A stretch of 64,000 bases of DNA from positions 1,985,092 through 2,049,091 of the forward strand of contig JADCRB010000069.1 of NCBI GenBank assembly GCA_021464245.1. The letters are read 5' to 3'. This document shows positions 1 through 13,534 of the stretch, one piece after another. Origin of the DNA: Carallia brachiata. Its lineage: Eukaryota; Streptophyta; Magnoliopsida; Malpighiales; Rhizophoraceae. Every line of letters begins with the position of its first letter. Position 1 is the first letter of the stretch. The notes under the pieces are model-generated. The model was given only the letters and a program-made list of their open reading frames with translations, ran no database searches and had not been told where the DNA came from. A program made the translations under genes and the position numbers.

Positions 1-3000
1 CCCATGGCTGGCTGGAATAAATCCAACTCACCATAACGCTCCAGGACACGCATCCTGCAATCTTCTGCGGCCATCAACCCAGTTGAGAAAGCACCATGTA
101 CTGAACCTGGGTAGCTCATACTTGTTGCCTCCCCAGCAAAGAATAGGTTATCAACTGGGATCCTAAGCATTTCATACAGATCATGGGGCTTGCCCACTGC
201 ATCGTAACTATAGGAACCGAGTGTATTTACATCCGAGCCCCACCGTGAAACAAGATGCTGAATCTATATAATTCAAGAAAATTCAATAAGCAGTTATAGT
301 TTGTATAAAGTGACACATTTGGCGGCACCAAGGGCAAAAAGAATTTTATGAACCTAAAAATGAAAATGCAGAAAAGGAAAAGAAAAATCAGAAATTAGAT
401 TAGATTACCGGGGTGGACGCATCAGGAAGAATCTTCTTGAGTTGCATAAAAGCAAAATTAGCAGCAGCTTCATCAGACATCTTCTCAATGTCTCTGGCCA
501 GCTGCCCTGAAGGCATATAAACAAGGACAGGGTGACCAGTAGCCTTGTGAAGATTTAGAAAGTAGCTGCAGCTATAAGATGTCTCTGCAACGACTCCCAA
601 AAACTCTACATTAGGCCAGAACACCTTGTCAAAGTGCAATACAATTTTGTTCTCAATTCCCACTCCAAGGTCATTAATGCCATCCTCCTTCCAAGCAGGC
701 AGTTTGGGTTCAAAAGTTATGGTCCCAGACTTAAGCACACCAAGAGGGACAGTAACAATAGCAGCATCTGCCATAAATGTTTCCCCATTTTCAACAGTTA
801 CCGTCACCCCATTATAATGCCTTACTATCTTCGTTACCCTAAACAAGAAGAATATCGGAATAATATTTTGCTAGGAAATTAAGCATAGAAGCGCCATCAT
901 AGATACAAACATGCACACAGTATATGCAACTCTCATGTATGGAAAAAAGAAATGTTTCTCTATCAACTAATACCTGTGCCCTAAGCGAATATCAAGACCT
1001 TTGCCAAGAGTGTTGATGACAGGAAGGTAGCCCCTTACCATAAGTCCATGCCCACCTGGGAGAAGCTCTTCCTGCAAAAAGTTAAGCTATCTTTCAATCT
1101 TTCTTCCCAAGAATGGAGATCAATAAACGAGATGTATTGCAACCATAATTTCAGTGAGTTATCACAGTTTTGACCCTTATTTGAACTGCTTTGTACCCTT
1201 TGCTTGCTTTCGCTTTTGATCCATATTTGAATTAGGTTTTTACAGTTTTGTTCTTTAGGCATTAAGTTGGACTTAAGTCCCACCCTTGGGAGACCATGTA
1301 TCCCATTTATTTCCCAAATAGATGACAGATGTATGTAAAGAGCCTAGAGCTACTTATGGAGCTGAATGCATCTGAATTTGATACACATCTATTTTTGAAG
1401 ACCAGAGACATGACTTTATATGAAAGCATAATATTGGAGTTTGTCCATGATTATTTCACCATTGCTTGTTCATGCTTTGATAGGAGTTGGGTAAGTTCTT
1501 GGGATTTGCAAGGCACTAAGACTTCAGAAACTTCAGAATTGGGTTTAAAGTGTGGTCATGTGACCTTTTCCTTTACATAATAATAGAGAGGGCAAAGAAC
1601 ATCTGGATCTGGGTTTCACATTTTATCCTTGGATCTTTCAGAAAATAAATTGTGAATCAAACATGAGAATTCATCTCATTATAGTTTATGCTCAAATTTA
1701 AAAACCATATTCAATCAAAACGAGTTGTTGCCAATTTGAATGCTTACCTGATCCCAGCATTTAAGTGAGATGGTATCAGCATCCGCAGCAAACCAGCCTT
1801 CCATTCTGCAAAAGTACCACTGCAGCACCTTATGGGCAAGCCCATCCAACCTGTAGGTTCAAATCAACTCATCAAGCCATGTGTCTGATGGCCAATATAC
1901 AGATAAATTACAAGAACAGTGCATAAGCATACTGAGAGAACCTTAGCTCTGGTCTTCTTTCAACAATGATCTCAAAAGCTCGTAGTATGGACATGTCTTT
2001 GCTGTATTCCATTCTTACTTTGTCTGCCTGCATTCAAGAAGAGGAAAGCAACTCAAAAATTGATAAAACGTAATCCTAATGCAGTCTCTCTCCTTTGATT
2101 GAGTTAATATTCTTAAATCTCCCATCTTAGAAAGAGAACAAGTTCCAGTTTAAGCAACTACCATAGACTAAGATTAGAATATAACTACAGAAGATTGTGC
2201 AGTTGCACTCCCACAGATGCGTGGCGTCCGAGCATACGGGAAGGAAGGGGGGGTTCAAGGACTGACTGATGACAGTTATGATTTTCAAGGTTTGTTGCCA
2301 ACGAGATCTGTGTGAAGATACACACCTGCGGCTATGCGCTTGTGGAAAATGGTGGCTTATATACACTTGTAACATGAAGAAGAAGCAACTAAGTAATGCC
2401 TAAATAGATGTTACTTACATACAAGCATAAATTCCAACAAACAAACACGTATAACACAGAAAAGAATAGACAATGTCCTCATAAGTGAGAGAAAATTTTT
2501 AGGGGCGCAAACAAATTCTTCTTAGTGGAACGACTTTTATAATTCCTCATAAAACTCTTCCATATTCAAAATTGAAGTGGGAGCAGTTGATCAACTACTC
2601 CCACTACACTTCCATCACAGCCTATGGTTGCAAATCAAAATATACCACCGCACCTTGATATGGCCCACAAGATAGATTACATTAAAAGTGGAAATATAAA
2701 ATAAAAACTTAACAAGATCCTGAAGAGCAATTACCTCTTTTAGAATGTTCTCAAATACTTCGCCCACCTTTGAGACCAACTCCTGAGGAACTTGATTCCC
2801 ATCCATATCAAAGAGTGCATAGCTGCAGCAATATTAGAACAAAATGTTACACAATCAACAACCCCCTGTTTCTGCTTTTAAAGTACCATAAACAACAAAG
2901 TAAATTCAACTTCAGAAACACAGATAAAACTGATTACACACCATACTGACACTTAAAAAGACCTTCATGAATAACTGTTGCCATTATGACAGTCACAAAC

Positions 3001-4177
3001 CCACAAATGGAAAACAACACCTGGTCCGCATTTTTGCATATGTTAATATGAAACAACTGCGAGGCACATCTAAATATTCCCGAGTCTCAATTTCACAGAG
3101 GATCAGGACACAATGGAAAAATCATTCTGGGGAACCACATAAACTAAGTTCATAAAGCTCTGATCAGGGTGCTATAGGAAATTATAATAATTTCTTTAAA
3201 AAAAAGCCACGTGGCTTGTTAAAAGCAACAGAAACAACACTAATGTACCTTTCTAGGTCATGGTCATATAACACAGAGTTATCACCACTAGTACGGTATA
3301 GAGGCAGTCCGAGCCTTCCAATCAATGGTGCCAAGGGATTCTCTTTGCAAACACCATGCAGCCTGGAAAATGATCAGGTAAGTCCAACTTGAATAGCACA
3401 AAATGGGTAAAACGTAGCAATGGAAGTTATCATCTAAAAGAGTGGCGAAAAAGAAAATAAAAGATCTACCATGATGCACCCAGGTCAACAGGAAAGCCAA
3501 ATGAGTAATCAGTGTGAACCCGGCCACCAAGCCGATCTCGTGATTCCAACAGCACAACCTAACCAAGTATGAAAGCACCAGTAAACAGTCAATATAGCTA
3601 ACGATAAATGAGTCTCTATATCCATTTGCATGCCTTAGAGACCCTGCTTCCCCCTGAACAGCTGGTAAATAAATTCCAGCTGAAGCTAATGTTAAACAAA
3701 GAAATAATATGCACACAATATAAGAAACCGATACCAATTTTTTGGTTTTACATCAATAAATATTCACGAAAATGATGTATATTTAAAGAAATTCATCTGA
3801 ATCCAAGCATAGCCCATTAAAGCTCGAATCATCAGCAACAGCACTAGCTAGCATACATAGTTCAATCTAGAAACACTGGTTTCTCCTTGAATACCTGAAA
3901 AGAGGCATCATGAAGAGCGCGAGCGGCCGCAACTCCAGAAATCCCACCGCCGATCACTATCACCGACGGCGATGACGCTTGCCTCCTCCCCGAATTTGCG
4001 TAACAAACAGCTGTTACATCTCAACACAAACAACACACATTACAAGCTTATGTTTCTTTCCGAACCCAAAAAAAAAAAAAAAACAAACAAACAAACACTG
4101 CAAGTAAAAGGGAATGATCGATGATGCTAACCTGGACGCAGCAGCTGATGGCGATTACTCCTGAATCCGGATTCCAT
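1..4177 (-). CDS. PAO2: Polyamine oxidase, PAO2/PAO3-like (3' end cut by window edge)
   Basis: FAD-dependent amine oxidase that, in this clade, back-converts spermine and spermidine in peroxisomes and releases H2O2. Ten exons are readable on the minus strand: 4177-4132, 4010-3895, 3558-3470, 3362-3249, 2822-2735, 2027-1942, 1850-1748, 1071-974, 838-409 and 263-1. All use GT-AG introns and join in one frame to give 477 complete codons. Arabidopsis PAO2 is about 490 aa, so only roughly a dozen residues and the stop lie beyond position 1; the C-terminal SRL/SRM-type peroxisome signal would be there and cannot be checked. The FAD dinucleotide-binding loop GGGISG is at residues 36-41, followed by [13 protein letters not shown], and the C-terminal flavin segment [22 protein letters not shown] is in the last exon. 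The start is the ATG of MESGFRSN, which matches the family N-terminus. PAO2 and PAO3 cannot be separated confidently from this sequence. Confidence 0.95.
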
Positions 4178-4900
4178 AATTAAACAACGATCGGGGATTT
4201 TCGATAAATATGCGATTAAAATTAAAATTAAAATTCGAATTAAAATTACTACTAGAAAAAACTAGTAGTAATAACGGCTCTATGGTATTGTTCTGGAATT
4301 TAAAGAGGGAAGGAGGCAATTGAGGAGAAAAATGGAGCGTAAAAATCAAGAGACACGTTATAAAGTGATTGGAATTCGACGACAAGAAATAGAAACCCGA
4401 TTTTCCGAACCAGCTCATGCAGAATTCTCTTTCCGATTCTCCGATTATATAACCCTAATTGCTCACCTAATTTACCCCGCCCACCCCAAACCAATCTCTT
4501 CCAACAACAACAGCTATTACAAAAAACAAGAGGAGCGAGAAGAACCCTTATCGGAATTTCTCGCCGGTGATCGGAACCGATAGGATCGGAACGGAACAGA
4601 GGCCTTGGATTGATGAAAGATCTAAGGACGGGGAAAAAAGTACAAGAAAATTAAGGAACGGAAGTTTCTAGAGGGTGGCTGATCGGGCTGATTTGGTGGC
4701 GGAGACGGCGGCGTCGTAGTCGCGGCGCTCAGCGACATAAATCTTGCCTGACGCCAGGAGGGTTGCGTGAGAATTTATAGAGTTTCTTTATGTCAGTGTC
4801 CTCAAACGCGATCGTTACCACTCGCTCGTGTAGAAAGACTAATTACTCGCGGTTTTCACTTTACACGTGTTACGTAAGTTCGTTTTATCTCTTTTTCATA
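4178..4900 (-). promoter_or_regulatory. 5' flank and presumed leader of the polyamine oxidase gene
   Basis: The DNA upstream of the PAO start contains a telo-box-like TAACCCTAA at 4451-4459 and a G-box core CACGTG at 4864-4869. G-boxes bind bHLH and bZIP factors, including the PIF class encoded later in this window. This is only a motif match. I cannot place the transcription start. Confidence 0.35.
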
Positions 4901-7900
4901 TTTAATTTGGGGGAAACGCTAAGAACACGTAAAAAAATGATTCTCATAGACAGTAAAAAAAAATGTTAACAATAATTTTTTTAAAAATTATATTAAGGAT
5001 TATGATAATATTAATTATTTTAATTTTTTTTAAAAATTTATTTTTTAAAAATTATTCTTATTTTTATAATTATTTTATAGTTATTTTTATATTTTTTATA
5101 GCTCTTAATTTTTTGACTGCTTTGGTTTCGAGCATAAAAAGAGTAATAATTTAAGGTTTTTTTTTTCTGTTTGTAATAACTTGGTTTATAAAATTTATTA
5201 TATTGATAAAAAAATTTTAATATATTAGTTCAGAAGCCCAATATATGGGGTAAAATTTAATATATCTCATTAATTTTAGAATAAGATTATATAGATATAC
5301 TTAATAATATATGAGAGTTATATAATTAATACAATAATATCTAATAATTTATTTATTTTTTTAAAATTTAATATATTTTTTCGATTAAATAATTTAAATT
5401 AACGTAACTCTATTACATTACTTTAGTTACATGTTTAAAAAAAATTTTCCGGCCTGCAAAATATAGTAAAGAATAAATTTTTTAAGATATCCGGGACTAA
5501 TGCTTTGGAAGATGTGGCGCGCAGGTATTTGCACGGCAAAATTTCTCAACACACGCACCAAACAACATTGGCAGCCCCAAATATCTTTCGTGGTGCGTAA
5601 CCAAAGTTTTTCTCTCTGCGTGCCAATAACAATATCCGGAGATGTGCTACGTAAAAATAATGTTGGTAGTTGTCGACAAATTGGACACGTTAGTTGTCTA
5701 AATGTTGTTGGGCAAATTGAAAACAATCCATAAAGATTCGTTGTTCATAATTGACAAGACTAAAATAGTTTTTTACTTTTTTTATATTCAGCTCCAATTG
5801 GGTCACGCCTTTTTTATTATTACGTGGATCTCTAAATATTATTATGTATTTTTTTTTTCTGAATATCATGCAGGATGTCCCACTAAGCAATTTTCTCCAA
5901 TTTTCCCAAGCTCGCTTGGGCCTGTGTTGCCGCGTGGGTCTGGAACATGTTCCAAAATAGTTAGAAAAAGTACTGTGACCACGTACGACGTGAATGAGAC
6001 CGTTGGATTGAGCACCCGTCATCGATCCAACGGATGTGACGCTCTACGCGGATAGGCAACTTGAGAGAACGTGGAAAGAGCCGAGTTGCCGGATGAAACT
6101 GACAAGGTCTTTTTTTTTTGTATTTTCTTTATATTTTAAATATGTTATAAATTAAATTTAAATTTATCACATATTAATCTTAATTATTATATAAAAAAAA
6201 TATATAAAAATTCAAAAAAGTGGGTGGAGCTGTAAATAAGACCCACCACTTTTTTTTTTCAACTTCTCTAGTCCTCTCTTCCCCGGTTAACCCCTGGCTA
6301 CCTGTTCCGCCAATATTTCCCATATGGAAATCCAACCACAAATTGCTCTTTACAGTTGGTCCAATTCCAAAAAGTCGTAATATTAATATCATTTGATGTC
6401 AGACCCATTAAAAGATCAATGGCCCATTAAAAGATGATTTGACTAATACGAGAACACAGTTATGTTAAATATCTTGTTGAGAAATTTTTATTATTTTTTA
6501 AATTTTATTTAAATTGATTTAAATTAGTCAGCTCAATAAATTAGATACTGAGCAGTATAAATAAAAAAAAAAAGATCAATGGCCTAATCTATTTTTATGG
6601 CAAAGAGAAGTTTAGAGACAGGAGAAATATTTTTATTTCAAGATCAAGAGCGTTAATATATCATTAACGGAAAAAAATATATATTATTAAAAATTTATAA
6701 TAAAATTTACATATTTTTTATTAATAAGAGATTTCAATAATTGTTAGTGAGAATCCAATGCAAAATAGAGCGCATTAAAATCCCAACCCTTCATCCTTAT
6801 ACATTCGATGACCTAGTTGTTGGTCGGTGGCAAACTAACCTTTGTTAGTGCCGATTTTTTTTAAAAGGAATAAAAAAGGACCAGGGAAAAAAAAAAGGAA
6901 AAAACACTGCAAGAATGCTTGTCCAATAGAGGAACACTTGTAAAGATAAAGTTCAATGTACCTAATATGCAAAAAAATTATACGGAGAATTGTGTTAAAA
7001 AAAAAAAAGCGAAATCTGTTCTATTCTGAGTAAAGTTTCAGTTTTGTGTGGTTTCTTTGAAGCCACATATAATATCCGCCCTTCCATTTTTTAACAAGTG
7101 CATGACAATTACTTTTATTTTTCGAATAAGTATATTGATAATATTTTTTGTTTTCTTCTGCGAGTATATAAGGATGAAGGGGGAAAATATAATTTCTTCT
7201 GGCTCTTAATTAATGGATCATTTTAATTTAAATAGTTAATATTTTGAGCAAATTTACGATTAGCCGACAAAATTCACTTTAAATAGTTGTTTATATGAAA
7301 AACACATTTACCGTACCTTGATTAAAAGAAATATTGGGGATAAATATGCAAACAATCTTAAATCAATAAGTGCTTTCTTAATTAAGCAAGAAAATTTTAA
7401 AATTTTATAGTCAATAAGAAAATTTTAAAATTTTATAGTCAATAAGAAAATTTGAAAACATTAGCACAATTAACTTTTCGTCGGAAAAAAAGAAAAATAG
7501 AAAAGAAAAAAGACGTAGAAAAACTGGAATCTGATGAAACAGGCTATAGTAGAAAGAGAAAGCCGCTAAAATTGACGTCGCCAAATAAATATCACCAAAA
7601 AATATTTGATTTCCACGTTTTCACATGTAAAACAAGTTTGTGACGCCTTTTCCATTTTCTGAGTAGAAATTAAATGTTGAAACTGCAATAGTGCCTATTG
7701 TCGGCCAGATCTTTTATGGGGTTGGTTATAACACATAACAGGCCCCAATGCGTACCGGCATGCACCCCATGATCGATTCAATCCCTATGACCTACATAGT
7801 TAAAACCAAGGTTTTCAAAATCAAGATTCTATTAAAGATTAATATAAAACATTAGAATAAGATGATAAAATTATAAGATTTTATTAAAATTAAAAAATAA

Positions 7901-9040
7901 AAATTAAGTAATATTAATTATATAACTCACAATTAATATTTTATAAATAATAACTTAATAAAAATAAGAAAAATTATAATAATTTTATTTTTTATAAAAA
8001 AATAACTTTCTCTCTTTATAGCCGTTAAAGAATAATTTTTTTTAAAATGGAGATTTTTTTTGTATTCTAAATTGGATATTATTTTGTATTTAATTACTTG
8101 TTTGTTGATATTCATCATTTAAATTTAAATAAAAACATATTTTTATTAATTTTTATTATAAATAAAATTAATTATAACTCACAAATTTATAATAAAAGAA
8201 ATGAGAATTATAAGATCAAATTGTAATTCTAACTATCTAATTATTTGAATCAAGATTTTACTAAGATTATATCTTAAAAAGATCATACTGCAATCTAAAT
8301 TATTATCTTCATGTATAATCGTAAGATTCAACAATATGAACCGAGATTTTAACAACATAAGTTAAAACAAATAAAGTTGGCTCCACTTTTATTCATGCAT
8401 GTGTCGCCGTCATGCCAAATTAAAAAATGTCATGTTTTATATAGACAGGAAATGCATTATAGTTGTCTAATTGCTAACCCAGTGTATTTCTCTATGTATT
8501 GTCTCAAGTTCGAATTTATGCAATGACACCTTGATATGTCAAGATATTGTACTTTCTAAGTTTTAAATTTGTTAATATAAAGTTAGAACGTGAAAAAATA
8601 TGAGACTATTCAATTGGTTTTTTTATTTTTTATAAATCTTATACTCTCTTTTCTATTTATATAATTAAGATCTGAACCACTTGATGTGGTAATTTACTGA
8701 TAACTCAACGTATTTTTTTCTGTATTGACTCAGGCTCTAGTCCTTGTGCTGACGCACGCCTCCATCAATTGTGGATTACAAGTCGTGGCATGGTATTGTG
8801 AATTTAAGACTCGTTAATATCGTGGTCGGACATGGAGAAGAATGTTCAGACTTAGTAATATTCGGGTGGAGGTCCATTCCTATAGATTAGGCTTAATGAA
8901 GCAGTCAAACGAAGGTTACTTTAATTCTGTGTCACAAATCCGATAAACGACATATCTGTAATGAATTTTTTTAAATAAAAAAAATTTGAGACTTCCAATT
9001 GTAAAGTGTAAATTCGTAACTATTAAATATCTTCCGATAA
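4901..9040. other. Gene-free AT-rich intergenic DNA
   Basis: No ORF here resembles a known protein. The stretch holds poly-A/T runs and low-complexity AT blocks. One block, near 5310-5380, resembles others near 17100, 17280 and 30950 in this window. A less AT-rich patch at about 5490-6100 contains CCGTTGGAT/ATCCAACGG motifs in opposite orientation (about 6000 and 6025), but no coding signal. The tandem repeat at 7388-7455 is listed separately. Confidence 0.6.
7388..7455. repeat. Short tandem repeat, 28-bp unit
   Basis: A unit of about 28 bp beginning AAGAAAATTTTAAAATTTTA and ending TAGTCAAT is present in two complete copies plus part of a third. It is AT-rich and has no coding content. Confidence 0.75.
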
Positions 9041-9049
9041 ACACGTTTG

Positions 9050-9545
9050 TCTTTAAGCAGGAGCCCATCTAATACTAGCACGAGCCCATCAGCTATTCCC
9101 TTAAACATTGCACTAGGCTATAAGCCTAGAACCGTAGGAAAAAATATGGGCTACGGACCAAATAGGCCCAATTAGTTAATCTTCGTATTTTTTGTTGCCC
9201 GATCCAATTTGAAGCAGATTGAAAGAATTGGGCTTGGCATTATAATTCTGCATTCAGAAAAAAAAAAAAAAAAACAAACAAACAACAAACAGATCAAAAA
9301 AAAACAAACAAGCAGATCAATTTCTGTTTTTGTAAATTCTGGGTCTAATTGCTTTGACCAAAACCAGACGAAAGGCGAGAAGTGCGGGCTTGCCGGGCCT
9401 TGATCTAATAGCACGCCGAGCTGGGGCTTGTTCTTAGGGTTTAAGAAAGTTGTCCAGGGATTACCAAAAAAAAAAAAAACAGAAAGTGGTCCAGTTCGGC
9501 TGGACACGACTTTGGTCCGACCCACCCATTGGCCAGGTCTAGTTA
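9050..9545. promoter_or_regulatory. Promoter-like patch without an adjacent gene
   Basis: A cluster of GCCCA/TGGGC (site II-type) motifs lies here: GCCCATC twice between 9062 and 9090, ATGGGCT near 9147, GGCCCAA near 9165, and GGGCTT near 9231 and 9424. A telo-box-like TTAGGGTTTAAG follows at 9433-9444. In plants, site II elements with a telo-box mark promoters of ribosomal-protein and other growth genes. No coding exon follows on either strand within several kb, so this may be the relic of a lost or moved gene. Confidence 0.35.
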
Positions 9546-9617
9546 CTAGTAAGCTTTAGTCCGCCTGCCGGTCTTCGTCTCATTGGAGACACCAAAACGT
9601 GCTTCGTCTATCGACTA

Positions 9618-9639
9618 GGGGGGGGGGGGGGGGGGGGGG
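9618..9639. repeat. Poly-G run of 22 bases
   Basis: Twenty-two consecutive G residues stand in otherwise AT-rich DNA. Such runs are rare in plant DNA, can form G-quadruplexes, and are poorly sequenced, so the exact length is doubtful. Confidence 0.9.
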
Positions 9640-12600
9640 TTGGTTTGTGAATATGATACTGTCAGCGACGAAATAAGAAAACTTAAGTCGGTGTCTCTGC
9701 CACATTTCCTTAAACCTCGTGTTCGGAGCTATCGATCTTAAGTCCGAATAAAGCAGAAGACTTGCAGTTGGTTGTCAAAGTAGAGGTTTTACTGTTGTTG
9801 TATGAATCTTTTTTCGCCTAATAAGAGGTACTAGCCGTGAACTAAATAATAAGAGTAATTCTTTCATTTACATAAATTTTATACTCTTTTTATAAAAATT
9901 AGAACTCATTATTTCTAAAATATAAATTTTAAAATTTAACTTCTGAAACATTTGCTGAGGGACGTTGTATTATATTTTCTGCCATGGACAAACTTGTCAT
10001 TGAAAGGGATGGCTCTGTTAAATAGTTTGGCCAATGAGCAACAGTGGCTTGTGGAAAGAACGACACCACATGCGTAATTACTTAACTGGCTGAGTGACCC
10101 TCCTCCTAACTCTTCTATATTCTTATAGTTATATTTTGTTAATTAAAGAAATAAAATATTAGTCTTAACAGTTAAAAAATATGTAGTGTACAGTAATTTG
10201 ACATTGACTATAATAAACCGTACCTTTTCTTTTAGGGAAAATTTTGGTAGCTTATATTTTCGTAATAATAAAGTTAACACATATATTTTATATTGTTACA
10301 TTGTAAAAAATATACTAAATTTTTTAAAAAATAAAATATAAATTAATTATTAAATTAACAGTGTGTCTTACATAAAACAAAGAAAATGCTTGAGAACATG
10401 GGAAAACAAAAATGGAAGGAGAAAAGAAAAAGAGCAGGGAATTAACACTTAGAGATATGGTGGAGCGGAGAAGCAAGCCTCTCATAGTTGGAAAAGCAGA
10501 CGAATAAAACAATCAAAGCCGCAAAATAGAGGAATCACTGTGTCACTATGTTTGCAAAAAAGACAGGCATCCCTATCAAAAATGTTTGTACTCATCCGCT
10601 GGAGATATTTTCACATTGGATTGGCCTATTTATTATTTATTTATTTATTTTTGTGATTGGTGTCCATCGTGCAGTATGAACTTTATTCTTCGATCAGATT
10701 AGAAAGTACGTATTCCATGCCAGGCTTTAAAAAATTACAAGGAATTGCTTCTCATAACCTTATATACGGTGTTTCATATTAATATTATAGTTTACAAGTA
10801 AGAAACTTGCTCACTTCAACAATATAATCTTTGAATCGCGAAAAGATATATTGAATTTAAGAAAAAATTAATTAGTGTCCGTTGAATTAATGCGTATCTC
10901 TCGAATATCTCATTAAATGTATTTACGTAGTCTTACTCTTAACTAAATTAACATGCATATGATATAAGTGCCAAGTCAAGTGAGTTTGATCGTTCAAAAA
11001 AAACTTAGGTCAGTCGGATTCAAGCTTACTTTCAGTTGAATTGTTTTTTTTGTTCAAGTTACTTTAGTTTCAAGTTATTTGAATTATTTTGTATCAAATC
11101 ATGCATTTTCCAAATAAATATTAGCTCAATTCGAGTTTCAAATAAGTTTAAATAATATCGAGTTATTTTAAATATCATCGTTGTCGGGGATTTTGAAAGA
11201 TTTTATTTAGATCAGATTTCAAGTTCAGATTTTGCTGTGTCTACTTTGCCAAGGATTCTGATGTACCAAAAATAAACTTTTGGCAGGAAATTGTTGGCAA
11301 ATGTATGCACAGAATATACGCCGCAAGTTGATTTGCCAAACGCCATATTAGAGCAGTTCATATACATGAAGTCAAAGCTTTGCCTGGCCTCAATTTCTCT
11401 AGTGGGCGTCCTTTGGCTCGTATCCAAGCACCTTGACAAAGAAAGCTAGTTGAGTTCCTGTTGGGAAATAAAAGATGACCAGTCCCCACAATTCATATGT
11501 CTAATCTTAGAGGGACCATTGAGAAGACAACAGTGAGCCAGATTCATGGCATCCAAACACATACATCAACTAGTTGGCCGGCTTTATATTTATGTTGTCC
11601 ATACATTTTCGAAGGAAAAAAATTTAATAGAAATACAGTGAGATACAGTGAGAGTAATACAGTAAATACATACCCGTCTATCATAGTTTAGTAAATAATT
11701 TTTTGGATTCAAAAAGAATAAAATATGACAGTATCTGTTAAATAGATTACTCTTTTCAAAAAACGCAGCACTTTGACTTGCAAAAACAAGATAAGCACAA
11801 ATAGAAAGGCGCAATAGAGCGCCAACTGCCAGCAGAATATCTCCTGCTCTAAAAAAGGAAAAAAAAAAGTGGCACGTTGGATATGTGAACAAATGGGTAG
11901 AGAGAATCTGAATTGCAGATTTGGAGCAATAGGTCTTCTTGAAAAAAACTATATGGTAACGATTTAACATTTATTAGATTTGGTCCATTAAAATCATAAA
12001 TTATATGAAAAAAATCTTAGTCATTTTATTTAGATAGTTTTAAAATAGTAAAAAAATAATATAAATTATTAAATAATTAAATTAATAAAAAATAAAAAAT
12101 AATTAAATTGTTAAATGTTGTTAAATAAAATTATATCACTACTTATTGTTATTCATTCAAAGTCATGTAGTATTATTCAAATTATATTATCATAATTGTT
12201 AGTTACATAATTTTAATTTTTCAATACATATTTGCGCATAATTACAATTAACGATAAGATCACAAATATGTATTCAATATCACGGTAATGCAAGGTTAAT
12301 TCGCGATCTGAGATGTGATGTGTCCTTTGAAGATCCTCTTCTTGTTCAAGAATTGAGATCTGCATCCATATCGTCAACTTGGCTCTTGCAAAAAGGGATT
12401 TCGGCAAGAATATTTGCACTCAAAATGTTCCCCTTCAGATTTAGTGGCCACTTTCACGATCTGTGGCTACCATTCCCTTAGTTATGTGCACTAGAGTATG
12501 AGAAGAGAAGAACATATTCAAACTTTCTCGTTAGATTACATTTAGATTCACTAAATTAAATGTCTTCTATGCTAACCGTCACACAATACGAAAATTTAAC

Positions 12601-13534
12601 TAGAACTCAAAATTTTAACATGTTTGACAAGTCAGTTCAGCGATAATATTAAAAATTCAAACATGTTTGACAAATAAACTATATCAGATTTATAAATTTT
12701 ATTCTTCTCTTTTTAATTGAGTTGTATTCAAATGGGTGGAGATAACATTCTTAGATGACCCTTTAACTGCCCCAACTAAGACTGCTTACCCTTTAACTGC
12801 CCAACTAAGACTGCTTACCCTTCTGGTTGGGTGAATATTTTCGCCTATAATTTTGTTTGTTCAATAAAATCTCCTTATGTTTGATTTATTAAAAAAAATA
12901 ATAATAACATTTCAGTTCATAAGAATAGTTTTTCGTTCAGATTTCAATAGAACTCTCAGAAAAACAAAAGCTGAGCCAAATATAATAGCAAATGGCAAAG
13001 AAGCCCTTGAGGTTGCATTTGAAGCCACTTCTCCATTGCTAAAACTTTTGTACATGGAGTTCACTTGTATGTACAGTGGTATACATAGTAACTTGATCTA
13101 TAATTCAATGTACCCAGGATAATGCATGAGCTGCATGTAATGTAAGAGAAAGAAGTGGTCCAAACATCCACCAGAATGTTGATTCGACTACACTACAATG
13201 GTCCTGGTTTTCACAATCATGTGGGAAAAAAGAAGGGGGGACCTCAGAATGCATATCAGCAACCAGGGAGCCTTGTTCATATTGTAATAAACACTGGATG
13301 GAGACACTTACGGCATGGAGAAGACAATTAGAATATAATTTTACGTTACAAATATGATGCAAAAATTAAGATGGAACAGAAGCCATAATTAAACTAGATT
13401 TGCCCTGAAACGTGTATGGATTAAGGATTGGAAGAAAAGGAAATCCTTGGAAATCTATGATGCTAACAACTTGGTGCAGAACCACAATGATTTCAGCGGC
13501 CCCTTTTTTTTGGTTCCTCCTTTTCTTTTTCTTA
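9640..13534. other. Gene-free AT-rich intergenic DNA downstream of the PIF gene
   Basis: I see no supported gene. Short ORFs at 10324-10512, 11212-11439, 11590-11970 and 12213-12419 have no recognisable domain. A 31-32-bp tandem duplication sits at about 12759-12821. The part closest to 13534 should contain the 3' UTR of the PIF gene. Confidence 0.6.
12759..12821. repeat. Tandem duplication, 31-32-bp unit
   Basis: The unit CCCTTTAACTGCC(C)CAACTAAGACTGCTTA occurs twice head to tail. The copies differ by one C in a run. It is non-coding and looks like a recent duplication. Confidence 0.8.
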
